Assembly: GCF_026965535.1 (NCBI RefSeq)
Contig: NZ_CP114039.1
Coordinates: forward strand, 3,472,001 to 3,536,000
Direction of reading: 5' to 3'
Origin: Corallococcus sp. NCRR
GTDB lineage: Bacteria; Myxococcota; Myxococcia; Myxococcales; Myxococcaceae
Length of the DNA stretch: 64,000 nt
Shown here: positions 10,115 through 18,620 of the stretch, in pieces
Position numbering within the stretch: the stretch's first letter is position 1
Layout: each line of letters opens with the position of its first letter
Position numbers and translations under genes: made by a program
The notes under the pieces: generated by a model
What the model saw: the letters and a program-made list of their open reading frames with translations, nothing else
Database searches by the model: none
Told to the model about the DNA's origin: nothing

Positions 10115-10714
10115 TCAGGGGTAGAGCAGCTGCGTCTTCCACTCCGCGCCGTCGCGCAGGTAGACGTTGCGCTCGTGCAGTCGGCTGGGGCGGGCGTGCC
10201 AGAACTCGATGCGGTCCGGCACCACGCGGAAGCCGCTCCAGTGCGGCGGGCGCTCCACCGCGCGGCCCTGGAAGCGCGCCTCCACCTCCGCCACGCGCTG
10301 GTCCAGCAGCTCGCGCGAGGGCAGCTCCTCGCTCTGGAGGCTGGCCCACGCGCCAATCTGGCTGCCGCGCGCCCGGCTCTGGAAGTACGCGTCGGCTTCC
10401 TCGTCACTCACCTGCTCCACCCGGCCCTCGATGCGCACCTGCTGCTCCAGGGGCTGCCAGAAGAAGCACAGCGCCGCGTACGGGTGCGCACGCAACTGCT
10501 GCCCCTTGCGGCTGTGGAAGTTGGTGAAGAAGACGAAGCCCCGCGCATCGAAGTCCTTGAGCAGCACCACGCGTGAGCTGGGGCGGCCCTGGTCGTCCAC
10601 GGACGCCACCACCATGGCGTTGGGGTCCACGGGGATGGCGGCCTTCGCCTGGGCGAAGAGGTCGGCGAAGCGCTGGATGGGGTCGGGAGGAATCGTCGTC
10701 ACGCGGCGCACCAT
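10115..10714 (-). CDS. pdxH: Pyridoxamine 5'-phosphate oxidase (FprA in M. xanthus)
   Basis: A 199-residue FMN enzyme that oxidises pyridoxine or pyridoxamine phosphate to pyridoxal phosphate. Visible family blocks are [20 protein letters not shown], the FMN-binding run [38 protein letters not shown] and the C-terminal [16 protein letters not shown] with RLHER. Length is normal. The M. xanthus orthologue was studied as FprA and lies convergent to csgA, which fits this locus. The ATG before [11 protein letters not shown] was chosen because the upstream extension has no family similarity. Its start region faces glgA. Confidence 0.93.
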   Translation of the reverse strand: MVRRVTTIPPDPIQRFADLFAQAKAAIPVDPNAMVVASVDDQGRPSSRVVLLKDFDARGFVFFTNFHSRKGQQLRAHPYAALCFFWQPLEQQVRIEGRVEQVSDEEADAYFQSRARGSQIGAWASLQSEELPSRELLDQRVAEVEARFQGRAVERPPHWSGFRVVPDRIEFWHARPSRLHERNVYLRDGAEWKTQLLYP

Positions 10715-10785
10715 AGGAAACACGGCCCCGGCGCGCACGTTCGCGGTTGACTCCCTGTCGGGACTCGCACGCAATGGCGGGACTC

Positions 10786-12219
10786 ATGAAGATCCTCTTC
10801 ATCGCCTCGGAGGTCACCCCCTTCTCGAAGACGGGGGGACTGGGCGACGTGGCCGGGGCCCTGCCCACGGCGCTCGCCGGGCTGGGGCACGACGTGAAGA
10901 TCGTCACGCCCCGCTACCAGGACGTGCGCAACACCGGACAGTTGCTGCCCACCGGCCAGTCCCTGGTGCTGCGCTTCCCCTTCGGTGAGACGGGCGGCCC
11001 CATCCTGTCCGCGCGACTCAGTGAACGCCTGGAGGTCCTCTTCCTGGAGAACGAGGCCTTCTACGGCGGACGCAAGGGCCTCTACGGCGACGCGGCCGGC
11101 GAGTTCGCGGACAACCCCCGCCGCTTCGCCTACCTGTGCGTGGGCGCGCTCCAGGCCGCGCAGCGCCTGCGCTTCTTCCCGGACATCATCCATCTGCACG
11201 ACTGGCAGACGGGCCTCGTCCCGGTGGCGCTGCGCCGGGGCTTCCAAAGCACGCCGCTCGCGAAGGCGAAGTGCGTCTTCACCATCCACAACCTGGCCTA
11301 CCAGGGGCAGTTCCCCAAGCGGACCATGGAGGACCTGGGGCTGCCGTGGGACCTCTTCACCCCGGAGGGCGTGGAGTTCTACGACCACGTCAACTTCCTC
11401 AAGGCGGGGCTCGTCTACTCCGAGGCGCTCACCACCGTGTCGCCCACCTACGCGCGCGAAATCCAGACGCCGGAGCAGGGCTACGGGCTGGATGGCCTGC
11501 TGCGCCGCCGCTCGCACGCGCTCACCGGTATCATCAACGGCATCGACGCGCACGAGTGGAACCCGCAGACGGACTCCTACCTGCCCGCGCGCTACGGCCA
11601 GGACGACATGACGGGGAAGGCCGTCTGCAAGCGCGCCCTGCTGGAGCACTTCGGCCTGCCCACGCAAGGAAACGCCCCGGTGTTCGGCATCGTCAGCCGG
11701 CTGGCGTGGCAGAAGGGCGTGGACCTGCTCCTGGAGACGCTGCCCGCGGCGCTCCAGGCGGACCTGCGGTTCGTGGCGGTGGGCAACGGCGACCCGGCCC
11801 TGGAGGAAGGGTTGAGGGCGCTCCAGGCCCGCTTCCCCAGGCAGGTGGGCGTGCACATCGGGTTCGACCCGGCGTTGTCACACCTGGTGGAGGCCGGGTC
11901 GGACTTCTTCCTCATGCCCAGCCGCTACGAGCCGTGCGGGCTGAACCAGATGTATTCCCTGCGCTACGGCACGGTGCCCATCGTCCGGGCCACGGGCGGG
12001 CTGGTGGACACGGTGGAGGGCGGGCTGGACGGCAATGGCATCCTCTTCGAGGCCTTCCACCGCTCGGCGCTCCTGGCCGCCATCCGCCGGGCGCTCTCCC
12101 TGTACGCGGACCCCGCACGGCTGGGGCACTTCCAGGTGCGGGGCATGGGGAAGGACTTCTCCTGGACCGCGTCCGCCCGGAAGTACGAGGCCCTCTTCCA
12201 CTCCCTGGTGGAGGAATAG
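10786..12219 (+). CDS. glgA: Glycogen synthase (ADP-glucose, GT5)
   Basis: A 477-residue GT5 glycosyltransferase that adds glucose from ADP-glucose to alpha-1,4-glucan. The N-terminus reads MKILFIASEVTPFSKTGGLG, with the KTGGL nucleotide-sugar motif. The C-terminal domain has RLAWQKGVDLL and PSRYEPCGLNQMYSLRYG with the catalytic Glu and VRATGGLVDTV. Length is standard. The ATG at 10786 has GGCGGG upstream; ATG 10774 is possible but adds only four residues. It faces pdxH and is followed after 36 bases by a protein kinase gene on the same strand. Confidence 0.95.
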   Translation: MKILFIASEVTPFSKTGGLGDVAGALPTALAGLGHDVKIVTPRYQDVRNTGQLLPTGQSLVLRFPFGETGGPILSARLSERLEVLFLENEAFYGGRKGLYGDAAGEFADNPRRFAYLCVGALQAAQRLRFFPDIIHLHDWQTGLVPVALRRGFQSTPLAKAKCVFTIHNLAYQGQFPKRTMEDLGLPWDLFTPEGVEFYDHVNFLKAGLVYSEALTTVSPTYAREIQTPEQGYGLDGLLRRRSHALTGIINGIDAHEWNPQTDSYLPARYGQDDMTGKAVCKRALLEHFGLPTQGNAPVFGIVSRLAWQKGVDLLLETLPAALQADLRFVAVGNGDPALEEGLRALQARFPRQVGVHIGFDPALSHLVEAGSDFFLMPSRYEPCGLNQMYSLRYGTVPIVRATGGLVDTVEGGLDGNGILFEAFHRSALLAAIRRALSLYADPARLGHFQVRGMGKDFSWTASARKYEALFHSLVEE

Positions 12220-12255
12220 TGGGGCCTCTCCCGGATCCGCGTTAAACTTGCCGCC

Positions 12256-13173
12256 GTGGCGGAAGCTCCGGACCTGGGTGGCTATGAAGTGGTCGGCCGG
12301 CTGGCGGTCGGCGGCATGGCCGAGGTGTATCAGGCGCGTCCCCGTGAGACGACCCAGCGCTCCCCGGGCGAGCCCGAGGAAGTGGTCATCAAGCGGCTGC
12401 ACCCGTCCTTCCGCAACGACCCCGCGTATGTGAAGGCCTTCGTCGACGAGGCGAAGCTGACGGTGCGCCTGCGCAACGCGCACATCGTGCGGACGTTCCG
12501 GCTGTTCCGCGCCGGGCCGGACTACCTCATGGTGCAGGAGCTCGTGAGTGGCCGGACGCTGGGCTACATGCAGGAGCTGCTGATCAAAGCCGGCGCCGCG
12601 ATGCCGCCGGAGTCCGCCTGCTACATCGCGTGGTGCATCCTCAAGGCGCTGGACTACATCCACCGCGCCAAGGTGGGGGAGAACGGCGCCACCATCGTCC
12701 ACCGCGACGTGAACCCCGCCAACGTGCTCCTGGGCGTCCAGGGCGACGTGAAGCTCACCGACTTCGGCGTGGCGGAGGTCGAGGGGATGATCCGCGGCGA
12801 CTCCGGCGCGCTGCGCGGCACGCTGCCGTACATGAGCCCGGAGCAGGTGCTGGGGCAGGCGGTGGACGCCCGCACGGACCTGTACGCGGTGGGCGTCATC
12901 CTCTGGGAGCTGTGGGCCGGCCGCCGCCTCTTCACCGGCGACAACGAGGCGCAGCTGATGCACCAGGTGCGCGACGCCCGCGTGCCGCTGCTCTCCACGC
13001 TGTCGCCGGACCTGCCGGACTACGCGGCGCGGGTGGCGCGCAAGGCGCTGTTCGCGGACCGGGCCCGCCGCTTCCAGACCGCGGCGGAGTTCATCAAGGC
13101 GCTGGAGGTCCTGGCGCGCCGCGCGGGCTGGCCCCTGACGGTGGAGGCGCTGCAGCCTCTGCTGGGCGGCTGA
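12256..13173 (+). CDS. Serine/threonine protein kinase, kinase domain only
   Basis: A 305-residue soluble eukaryotic-type kinase with no transmembrane segment. All key elements are visible: glycine loop GRLAVGGMAEVY, catalytic Lys in VVIKRLHP, catalytic loop HRDVNPANVL (about residue 149), metal-binding DFG (about 168) and GTLPYMSPEQ in the P+1 region. The family phosphorylates Ser/Thr of partner proteins; myxobacteria encode many, often with no sensor domain. The GTG start follows glgA by 36 bases and the stop overlaps the next ATG (TGATG), so glgA, kinase and lipoprotein are probably one operon. Regulation of glycogen metabolism is a plausible but unproved role. Confidence 0.92.
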   Translation: MAEAPDLGGYEVVGRLAVGGMAEVYQARPRETTQRSPGEPEEVVIKRLHPSFRNDPAYVKAFVDEAKLTVRLRNAHIVRTFRLFRAGPDYLMVQELVSGRTLGYMQELLIKAGAAMPPESACYIAWCILKALDYIHRAKVGENGATIVHRDVNPANVLLGVQGDVKLTDFGVAEVEGMIRGDSGALRGTLPYMSPEQVLGQAVDARTDLYAVGVILWELWAGRRLFTGDNEAQLMHQVRDARVPLLSTLSPDLPDYAARVARKALFADRARRFQTAAEFIKALEVLARRAGWPLTVEALQPLLGG

Positions 13174-13664
13174 TGCGCTCGCGCCGGGCGGTGCTCGGGC
13201 TGGGCCTGTCCGGCATCCTGTGCATGTCCGGCTGCCTGGGCGTGGTGCCCTTCCGCCCGCGCGCCTACGACGAGGCGGTGCGGGTGGAGGCCGTGGACGT
13301 GGCCTTCACGCGCGACGGCTCGGGGGCGCTCACGCTGAAGCTCCAGGTGGGAAACCCGTCCTCGGACGCGGCCACGCTCACGCGCGTGGACTTCGACCTG
13401 CGCGTGGACGGGCGGCGCGTGGCCACGGGCGAGCAGGTGATGGGCGTGCCCCTGGACGGCGAGGGCCAGGTCCCCCTGGAGGTCGCCTTCCCGCTGGCCG
13501 TGGCGCGCGGCGGTGGCCGGCCAGAGGCGGCCTCTCACGTGGTGCGGGTGGAGGGCGGCGTGGTGCTGCGCTTCGGGGGCTCCGAGCGGCGCGCGCCCTT
13601 CCGGGACGTGCGCTCGCTGGACCTCGCGTGGGTGCCGGGCGGGGAGTCCAGCCCGGCGCAGTGA
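13173..13664 (+). CDS. Small lipoprotein with WHy/LEA14-like domain
   Basis: A 163-residue protein with an N-terminal signal and lipobox (LCMSGC). The mature part is a single beta-rich domain with the pattern VEAVDVAFTR, LKLQVGNPSSDAATLTRVDF and VPLDGEGQVPLEVAFPL, typical of WHy/LEA14-like folds. These are fibronectin-like domains found in many myxobacterial lipoproteins with unknown function. The ATG overlaps the kinase stop by one base, so it is translationally coupled. The gene at 28603-29445 has a similar fold. Confidence 0.8.
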   Translation: MRSRRAVLGLGLSGILCMSGCLGVVPFRPRAYDEAVRVEAVDVAFTRDGSGALTLKLQVGNPSSDAATLTRVDFDLRVDGRRVATGEQVMGVPLDGEGQVPLEVAFPLAVARGGGRPEAASHVVRVEGGVVLRFGGSERRAPFRDVRSLDLAWVPGGESSPAQ

Positions 13665-13671
13665 CGCGCCT

Positions 13672-15072
13672 TCAGCCCTTGGCGTCTGGCGCCGCGCCGG
13701 AGTCCGGGGGCTGCCGCGGCGGGCCCCCCTGGCCGTCGTCCCGGGACGCCAGGACGCCGTCGCGGGGCTGTCCGTCAGGGAGGCCGGGCGCGACGCTCTT
13801 GAGGCGGGACATCCGCACGCGGTCGATGCGGGCGCCCTCCTTGGTGGCCACGACGAACTGCCAGCCGTTGTAGGTGAAGCGCTCGCCCACGTCCGGCAGG
13901 TGCCCCGCGAGCGAGGACAGGTAGCCGCCCAGCGTGTCGAAGTCGCCCTCCGGCAGCGGGAAGCCGAAGAGCTTGGTGAACTGATCCACCTCCATGGCGG
14001 CGTCCACCAGCGAGGTGCCGTCGGCCATCTTCTCGACGAGCTTCTCCTCCACCTCGAACTCGTCGCCGATGTCGCCCACGATTTCGCGGAGGATGTCCTC
14101 CAGGGTGACGACGCCCATGAAGCCGCCGTACTCGTCGACGACCATGGCCATGTGGATCTTCCGCTTCTGCATGTCGCGCAAGAGGTCGCCCACGGGCTTC
14201 ATCCACGGCACGAAGTGGGCGGGGCGGATGACGTCCTGCAGGACGATGAGCTCCGGGTGCTGGAGCAGCGGGATGAGGTCGCGCGCGTGCAGCACGCCGA
14301 CGATGTGGTCCACGTCGTCCTTGTAGACCGGGATGCGCGAGTGGTTCTCCTCCGCCAGGATGCGCAGCACCTCGTCCGGCGGCGTGGTGATGTCCACGGA
14401 GACGACGTCCGTGCGGTTGACCATCACGTCGCGGCAGCGCTTGTCGGACAGCTCGAAGATGGAGCGGATGAGCTGCGGGGCGCTCTTGTCCACCTCGTTG
14501 CGCGCGGCCTGGGCGGCGAGCAGCTTCTCCAGCTCCTCCAGGGGCGGGGGCGGCGGCTCGAAGCGCAGGGTGCGGCCCATGGTGCGGGCGCCCAGGTTGA
14601 GCAGGCCCAGCATGATGCGCATGGGCGGGTAGAGCACCGTCACCAGCAGGGACACCAGGCCCGACAGGCGCAGGGCCCAGCGCTCCGGGTTGCCGTTGGC
14701 CAGGCCGCGCAGCGTCACCTCCATGAGGCTCGCGAGCACGCCCACGAAGAGGGCGCCCGCACACACCGTGGCGATGGGCACCCAGGTGGCTTCCGCGTAG
14801 CGGCTGAAGTCCAGGAGGCGCGGCGGGACGAAGGCGCCAATGGCGGCGGCGAGGAAGCCGGACAGCACCATCCCCAGGCGCAGGGCGGTGGCGGCGGGTT
14901 CGCGGTCCGTCTTGTGACGGAGCACCCGGCGCGCGGCGACACTCTTGCTCTCCTCCGCGAGCTCCTGGGCGCGCAGGTCGGACGTCCCATAGAGCGCGGA
15001 CTCCGCGGCGGCGACCAGGGACCTCATGAAGCAGAGGGCCAGGCAGGCGACCCAGAGGGTCCAGGTAGGCAT
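13672..15072 (-). CDS. CNNM/CorC-type (DUF21-CBS) membrane protein
   Basis: A 466-residue protein of the hemolysin-C/CorC family. The DUF21 membrane domain fills about residues 1-190 with helices near residues 4-20, 68-85, 95-120 and 135-160. Two CBS domains follow (blocks [20 protein letters not shown] and [16 protein letters not shown], then [24 protein letters not shown] sequence). A CorC_HlyC domain ends the protein ([20 protein letters not shown]). Such proteins are proposed Mg2+ or Co2+ exporters regulated by nucleotides on the CBS pair. It is convergent with the small lipoprotein gene (7-base gap) and divergent from the next gene (55 bases). Confidence 0.92.
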   Translation of the reverse strand: MPTWTLWVACLALCFMRSLVAAAESALYGTSDLRAQELAEESKSVAARRVLRHKTDREPAATALRLGMVLSGFLAAAIGAFVPPRLLDFSRYAEATWVPIATVCAGALFVGVLASLMEVTLRGLANGNPERWALRLSGLVSLLVTVLYPPMRIMLGLLNLGARTMGRTLRFEPPPPPLEELEKLLAAQAARNEVDKSAPQLIRSIFELSDKRCRDVMVNRTDVVSVDITTPPDEVLRILAEENHSRIPVYKDDVDHIVGVLHARDLIPLLQHPELIVLQDVIRPAHFVPWMKPVGDLLRDMQKRKIHMAMVVDEYGGFMGVVTLEDILREIVGDIGDEFEVEEKLVEKMADGTSLVDAAMEVDQFTKLFGFPLPEGDFDTLGGYLSSLAGHLPDVGERFTYNGWQFVVATKEGARIDRVRMSRLKSVAPGLPDGQPRDGVLASRDDGQGGPPRQPPDSGAAPDAKG

Positions 15073-15127
15073 AGGGGGAGGTTCTTATCCCGTGCTAGAG
15101 GGGCATACCACCCTGGCGGGAGGCACC

Positions 15128-15931
15128 ATGCGGGGACGTCGGATGTACGTCATTGGCGGACTGCTGGGCGCGCTGGCGGCGCCCTCGGCGGCCCGGGCCT
15201 GGCCGGTGGACCAGGCCCTGACGCTGGAGCCCGGCAAGGAGACCTTCCAGAAGCTCACCGCCGTGGACTGGGCGGAGTCCGACGCGCCCGACGTCGTGAC
15301 GGCGGAGGCGCTGTCCCAGAGCGGCGAGCTGCTCCTGACGCCGCACGCCGCCGGCATCGCCCGCGTGCTCCTGTACGCGGAGGGCCGCTTCGCGGTGTGG
15401 CGGGTGATGGTGGGGCCCATCGAACTGCAGAACACCGAGGCCCAGCTCGCGGCGGCCAGGAAGGCCTGCCCGGGCCTCAAGGCCACGGAAGGCGCGGAGC
15501 GCGGCCTCACGGCGACGGTGAATGACAACGCGTGCCGGCTGGCGCTGCGCACGTTCCTCAAGACGCACGCGTACCTGGCGAAGGAGCTGGAGCTGACGTT
15601 CGCGGTGGAGCAGCTCCAGGCGCAGCTGGAGGACTTCGAGGCGGGCATGCCGCCGGGGCTGACGGTGCGCTACAGCGGCGCGGGGCTGGTGCTGTCCGGG
15701 AAGACGGACCGCGAGGGCCACCGCAAGGCGCTGTGGGCGCTGTTCGACCGCGCCGTGGGCCGCGTGCCGCTGGAGGACCGCACGGAGGTGGAGGCGCCGC
15801 CGAAGGAGCAGGACGCCGCGAAGCAGGAGGCGCTCGACGCGACGGTGTCGGACGTGCCGCGGGATGCCGGGGTGCCGCCGGCGCCGCCTCCGCCGGTGAA
15901 GCGCAAGGCGGCTCCGAAAAAGCCGCGCTGA
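15128..15931 (+). CDS. Secreted protein with secretin/pilus N-terminal-like domain
   Basis: A 267-residue exported protein with a Sec signal ending near AARA. The mature N-terminus (LTLEPGKETFQKLTAVDWAE to FAVWRVMVGPI) has the beta pattern of the T2SS/T3SS pilus-formation N-terminal domain found ahead of secretins such as CpaC, but no secretin channel domain is present. The second part, about residues 100-220, holds two Cys residues and a KTDREGHRKALWALFDRAVG segment that looks BON-like. The tail is Pro/Lys-rich. It may act as a pilotin-like or periplasmic binding protein. The next gene follows after 67 bases and is probably co-transcribed. Confidence 0.7.
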   Translation: MRGRRMYVIGGLLGALAAPSAARAWPVDQALTLEPGKETFQKLTAVDWAESDAPDVVTAEALSQSGELLLTPHAAGIARVLLYAEGRFAVWRVMVGPIELQNTEAQLAAARKACPGLKATEGAERGLTATVNDNACRLALRTFLKTHAYLAKELELTFAVEQLQAQLEDFEAGMPPGLTVRYSGAGLVLSGKTDREGHRKALWALFDRAVGRVPLEDRTEVEAPPKEQDAAKQEALDATVSDVPRDAGVPPAPPPPVKRKAAPKKPR

Positions 15932-15998
15932 ATGCCCCCTGGGGAGCGCGCCGGAGGGCAGCCGCTTGCGGTATGACCGTGGGTGGAGGTCCGACGGA

Positions 15999-17003
15999 AT
16001 GACGAACGGAGTGAAGCGCGCGGGGTTCGCGCTGGTGCTGGCGCTGACGGTGGGGCCTGGGGCCGCGTGGGCGCAGGTGGATGAGGACGACGGCTCGGCG
16101 GTGGTGGTGGACCTGCCGGAGATGGACCGGGGCTGCCCGGTGAAGCCGGAGTTCCTGCCGATGACGCCCATGGGGCAGGTGGGCATCGACCGGCTGGGCT
16201 GGCTGGTGCACCAGGCCATCATCCCGTCCTCGAAGGACAAGTTCTTCCAGGCGGGGGCGCGCAGCCGCTCCGGGGTGAAGCCGGTGCCCATGGAGCAGGC
16301 GAAGAAGCTGGGCGCGCTGGACACCAACAAGGCGCCCATCTGGGTCTTCGGCAAGGAGAAGGCGAAGGCCTGCAAGGGCACGCCCATCGCGTACTGGGCG
16401 GTGCGGATGGGGACGGACGAGGACCGCCAGACGTACCTGATGGCGGAGCTGGCGACGGAGTGCGAGGTGCTGCCTCCCGGCCGGCTCGCGGGCACGCCCA
16501 TCGCGCTGCGGCAGAAGGACGAGCCCACGGGGTGCGTGCTGCGGCGGCCCAACCGGAGCCTGATTGGCAAGGAGTCGGACGGCATTCCGCCGGACTACGC
16601 GGAGCACATCCCGCCGCAGGACTGCGCGGCGCCGGAGTGCGCGCGGCTGTGGGAGTACTTCGGCGTGACGGGCGACGAGGGCGAGGGCGCGTTCGACCTG
16701 ACGGTGTCCTATCTGCACAAGAACGGCAGCAACCCGTGCAACTGGGCGACGGACGACCTGTCCATGTTGTTCGTGCGGGGGCGGGAGAGCACGGCGCTGA
16801 CGCCGCTCAAACCGGGAGGACAGCTCTTCGGAGGCCTCTGGGACTTCAGCGGCCCGCGCTTCATCCTGAGCCGGGAGATGGGCGTGCTCTACGCGTACGA
16901 CTACCAGAAGCTGAAGGCCGCGCCGAAGGCCGTGCGGTACGGGAGCCCGACGGAAGAGGACCTCATCCACGCGAAGCGCACGCTGTCGCCGTGCAAGAAG
17001 TAG
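15999..17003 (+). CDS. Exported Cys-containing protein of unknown function
   Basis: A 334-residue protein with a Sec signal (n-region MTNGVKR, cleavage near AWA before QVDEDD). The mature protein has about ten cysteines in pairs (CAAPEC, CNWATD, CKGTP and others), which suggests disulfides in the periplasm or outside. I do not recognise the family. The start has GGAGG nine bases upstream. Its last 15 codons plus the terminator are duplicated about 720 bases downstream on the far side of a DUF1016 fragment (see repeats). Confidence 0.75.
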   Translation: MTNGVKRAGFALVLALTVGPGAAWAQVDEDDGSAVVVDLPEMDRGCPVKPEFLPMTPMGQVGIDRLGWLVHQAIIPSSKDKFFQAGARSRSGVKPVPMEQAKKLGALDTNKAPIWVFGKEKAKACKGTPIAYWAVRMGTDEDRQTYLMAELATECEVLPPGRLAGTPIALRQKDEPTGCVLRRPNRSLIGKESDGIPPDYAEHIPPQDCAAPECARLWEYFGVTGDEGEGAFDLTVSYLHKNGSNPCNWATDDLSMLFVRGRESTALTPLKPGGQLFGGLWDFSGPRFILSREMGVLYAYDYQKLKAAPKAVRYGSPTEEDLIHAKRTLSPCKK

Positions 17004-17059
17004 CCGCGCTCAGGCCGTGAGGCCAATGCCCCTGGACGCTGCAGTCAGCATCCAGGGGC
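16958..17059 (+). repeat. Direct repeat copy 1 (3' end of the exported-protein gene plus terminator)
   Basis: These 102 bases cover the last 15 codons of the gene ending at 17003 and its terminator. They match 17680-17781 at about 87% (13 differences counted by eye, no gaps). Both copies encode a C-terminus of the form DLIHA followed by PCKK and a stop, and both keep the hairpin. Confidence 0.85.
17029..17058 (+). terminator. Terminator hairpin in repeat copy 1
   Basis: The 13-base arms CCCCTGGACGCTG (17029-17041) and CAGCATCCAGGGG (17046-17058) pair at 12 of 13 positions around a four-base loop, 25 bases after the stop codon. Confidence 0.75.
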
Positions 17060-17071
17060 AATCGACTGGCC

Positions 17072-17725
17072 AGCTTCGCTTGTGAGATTGCAAAGTTCGC
17101 CGGAACCCATGTTCCCAGGTCGAACCGGAAAGTCTCACCGCTGGTGAGACAATTGCTGTGGACGCACCACCTCATCATCCTCAGCCAGGCCAAGCCCGTC
17201 GAGCCCCGCGAGTTCTACATCCTCACCGCCCTCAAGGAGCGCTGGTCCAAGCGGGAACTCGAACGGCAGATCCGTTCGGGCGCCGTCCTCCGCGAGGCCC
17301 GCGCCACGAAGAAAGTCTCGCCAGCGGTGAGACAAACTCACATTCAATGCCTCGTCGCCTTCGAGTTGAAGGTCGACAAGTTCAAGCCGGCCGATCTCGG
17401 TCAGCTCTCGTTCTACGTCGAGGCGCTTGACCGCGACGTGGAGAAGCTCCACGAGCGGCCCTCGATAGGCTTGCTCCTCTGCGCGACGAAGGATGACGAG
17501 TACGCGCTCGCGCGGACGACGGCGCCCACTCTCGTCGCCGAATACCAGACGTTCCTGCCCTCAAAGGAGCTGTTGCGGGCGAAGCTCCACAAGTTGTACG
17601 CGCAGCTCGCACAGGAGAGCTACCACAGTGAGACGAGCCGAGCGGTAAGCGTACGGAGGCCTCCGAGCCCTTCTCGCAAGGATCTCATCCACGCGAGGCA
17701 CACGCTGCCTCCGTGTAAGAAGTAG
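17072..17725 (+). pseudogene. Decayed DUF1016 (YhcG-type) nuclease remnant
   Basis: Translation from about 17129 gives KVSPLVRQLLWTHHLIILSQ, REFYILTALKERWSKRELER and, later, CLVAFELKVDKFKPADLGQL, SFYVEALDRDV, RPSIGLLLCATKDD and LVAEYQTFLP, the core of the DUF1016/YhcG PD-(D/E)XK nuclease family. The N-terminal DUF1016_N domain is absent or unrecognisable. About 60-70 residues are missing between SPAVRQTH and CLVAFELK, removing the strand that holds the first catalytic Asp. The frame stays open from GTG 17144 to 17725 (193 codons), but its last 15 codons come from repeat copy 2. Base composition is lower in GC than neighbours. Probably non-functional. Confidence 0.8.
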
Positions 17726-17781
17726 CCACGCTCAAGCCGTGAAGCCAAGGTCCCTGGACGCTGCTGTCAGCATCCGGGGGC
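17680..17781 (+). repeat. Direct repeat copy 2
   Basis: This is the diverged duplicate of 16958-17059, offset by exactly 722 bases. It supplies the C-terminal codons and stop of the DUF1016 remnant frame and then a terminator hairpin. With copy 1 it brackets the islet. Confidence 0.85.
17752..17779 (+). terminator. Terminator hairpin in repeat copy 2
   Basis: Arms 17752-17763 and 17768-17779 pair with one mismatch and one T-G wobble. The stem is retained although the primary sequence has drifted from copy 1. Confidence 0.6.
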
Positions 17782-17818
17782 TCTTCGCGTGAAGCGCTCC
17801 AGGAAGGAGAGGTCCGCC

Positions 17819-18418
17819 ATGCGCCTCTATCGCCCCGTCGGGCTTGCCGAGCTGCTGTTGATCTACCGGTCGGGCATGCGGCGCTTCCCACCGCGTCTGC
17901 CGGAGCAGCCCATCTTCTACCCGGTGCTCAACGAACCGTATGCCCGGCAGATCAGCCAGCACTGGAACGCCGCCAGTCCCGAAGGCGCCGGCTACGTGAT
18001 GGCATTCGACGTGGAGGACGCCCACTCCGCGTCATTCGAGGTCCATCAGGTCGGCGCCCGGATGCACCAGGAACTCTGGGTTCCGGCCGAGGCCCTGGAT
18101 GCATTCAACAATCACATCCAGGGACGGATCCGCATGACCGCCGCGGACTTCGGTCCCCACTTCACGGGCAAGGTTCCAGAGTCCTTCTCCCTGCGCAGGC
18201 AGAATGCGCGGACCCAGCTGCAGACCCTGATGGGAATCCACGGGTACAACGGGATGGACTTCCACGGAGAGGTGACCGCGAACCATGAGGCCGTGTTCGC
18301 GCACTTTCCCTACTGGGAGCAGATCGCCACCGGGAACGGGCCCCAGGTGGTGGAATCGATCCGCAGCGTCTGGAGCAGGGTATTCCCTGACATCCCGTTG
18401 GGGTGTCAGCCTGCATGA
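17819..18418 (+). CDS. Conserved hypothetical protein
   Basis: A 199-residue cytosolic protein starting MRLYRPVGLAELLLIYRSGM and containing RFPPRLPEQPIFYPVLNEPYARQI, GYVMAFDVEDA and HQELWVPAEALDAFNNHIQG. This N-terminal layout recurs in short proteins of many bacteria that I recall as uncharacterised, so I give no function. The ATG at 17819 has GGAGAGG seven bases upstream, better than the ATG at 17789. It follows the second direct repeat directly. Confidence 0.75.
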   Translation: MRLYRPVGLAELLLIYRSGMRRFPPRLPEQPIFYPVLNEPYARQISQHWNAASPEGAGYVMAFDVEDAHSASFEVHQVGARMHQELWVPAEALDAFNNHIQGRIRMTAADFGPHFTGKVPESFSLRRQNARTQLQTLMGIHGYNGMDFHGEVTANHEAVFAHFPYWEQIATGNGPQVVESIRSVWSRVFPDIPLGCQPA

Positions 18419-18620
18419 CCGCGCCCCTCAGCATCAGGGCAGACGGCAGGGAGATTTGATTTCCTGAGCGAAATGCTCAATAAGTTTTGCCGTTGCCGTT
18501 AGAACCATGTCCGCCTGAAGTCAGTGCTCCCCCAGGTGGATTCACGAACGCACTTGAAGTGCGTCGAGCAGCCCTTCTGAGGGCTGTGCCAGCCCGTGGG
18601 CTGTAGAGGGGAGCGTATTC

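Noticed and set aside
18440..18500. Possible sigma-70 promoter (TTGATT, 17 bases, AATAAG) before the Cys-rich gene
   Set aside because: The local AT-rich patch suits a promoter, but the -10 match is only half of consensus; not strong enough to list.
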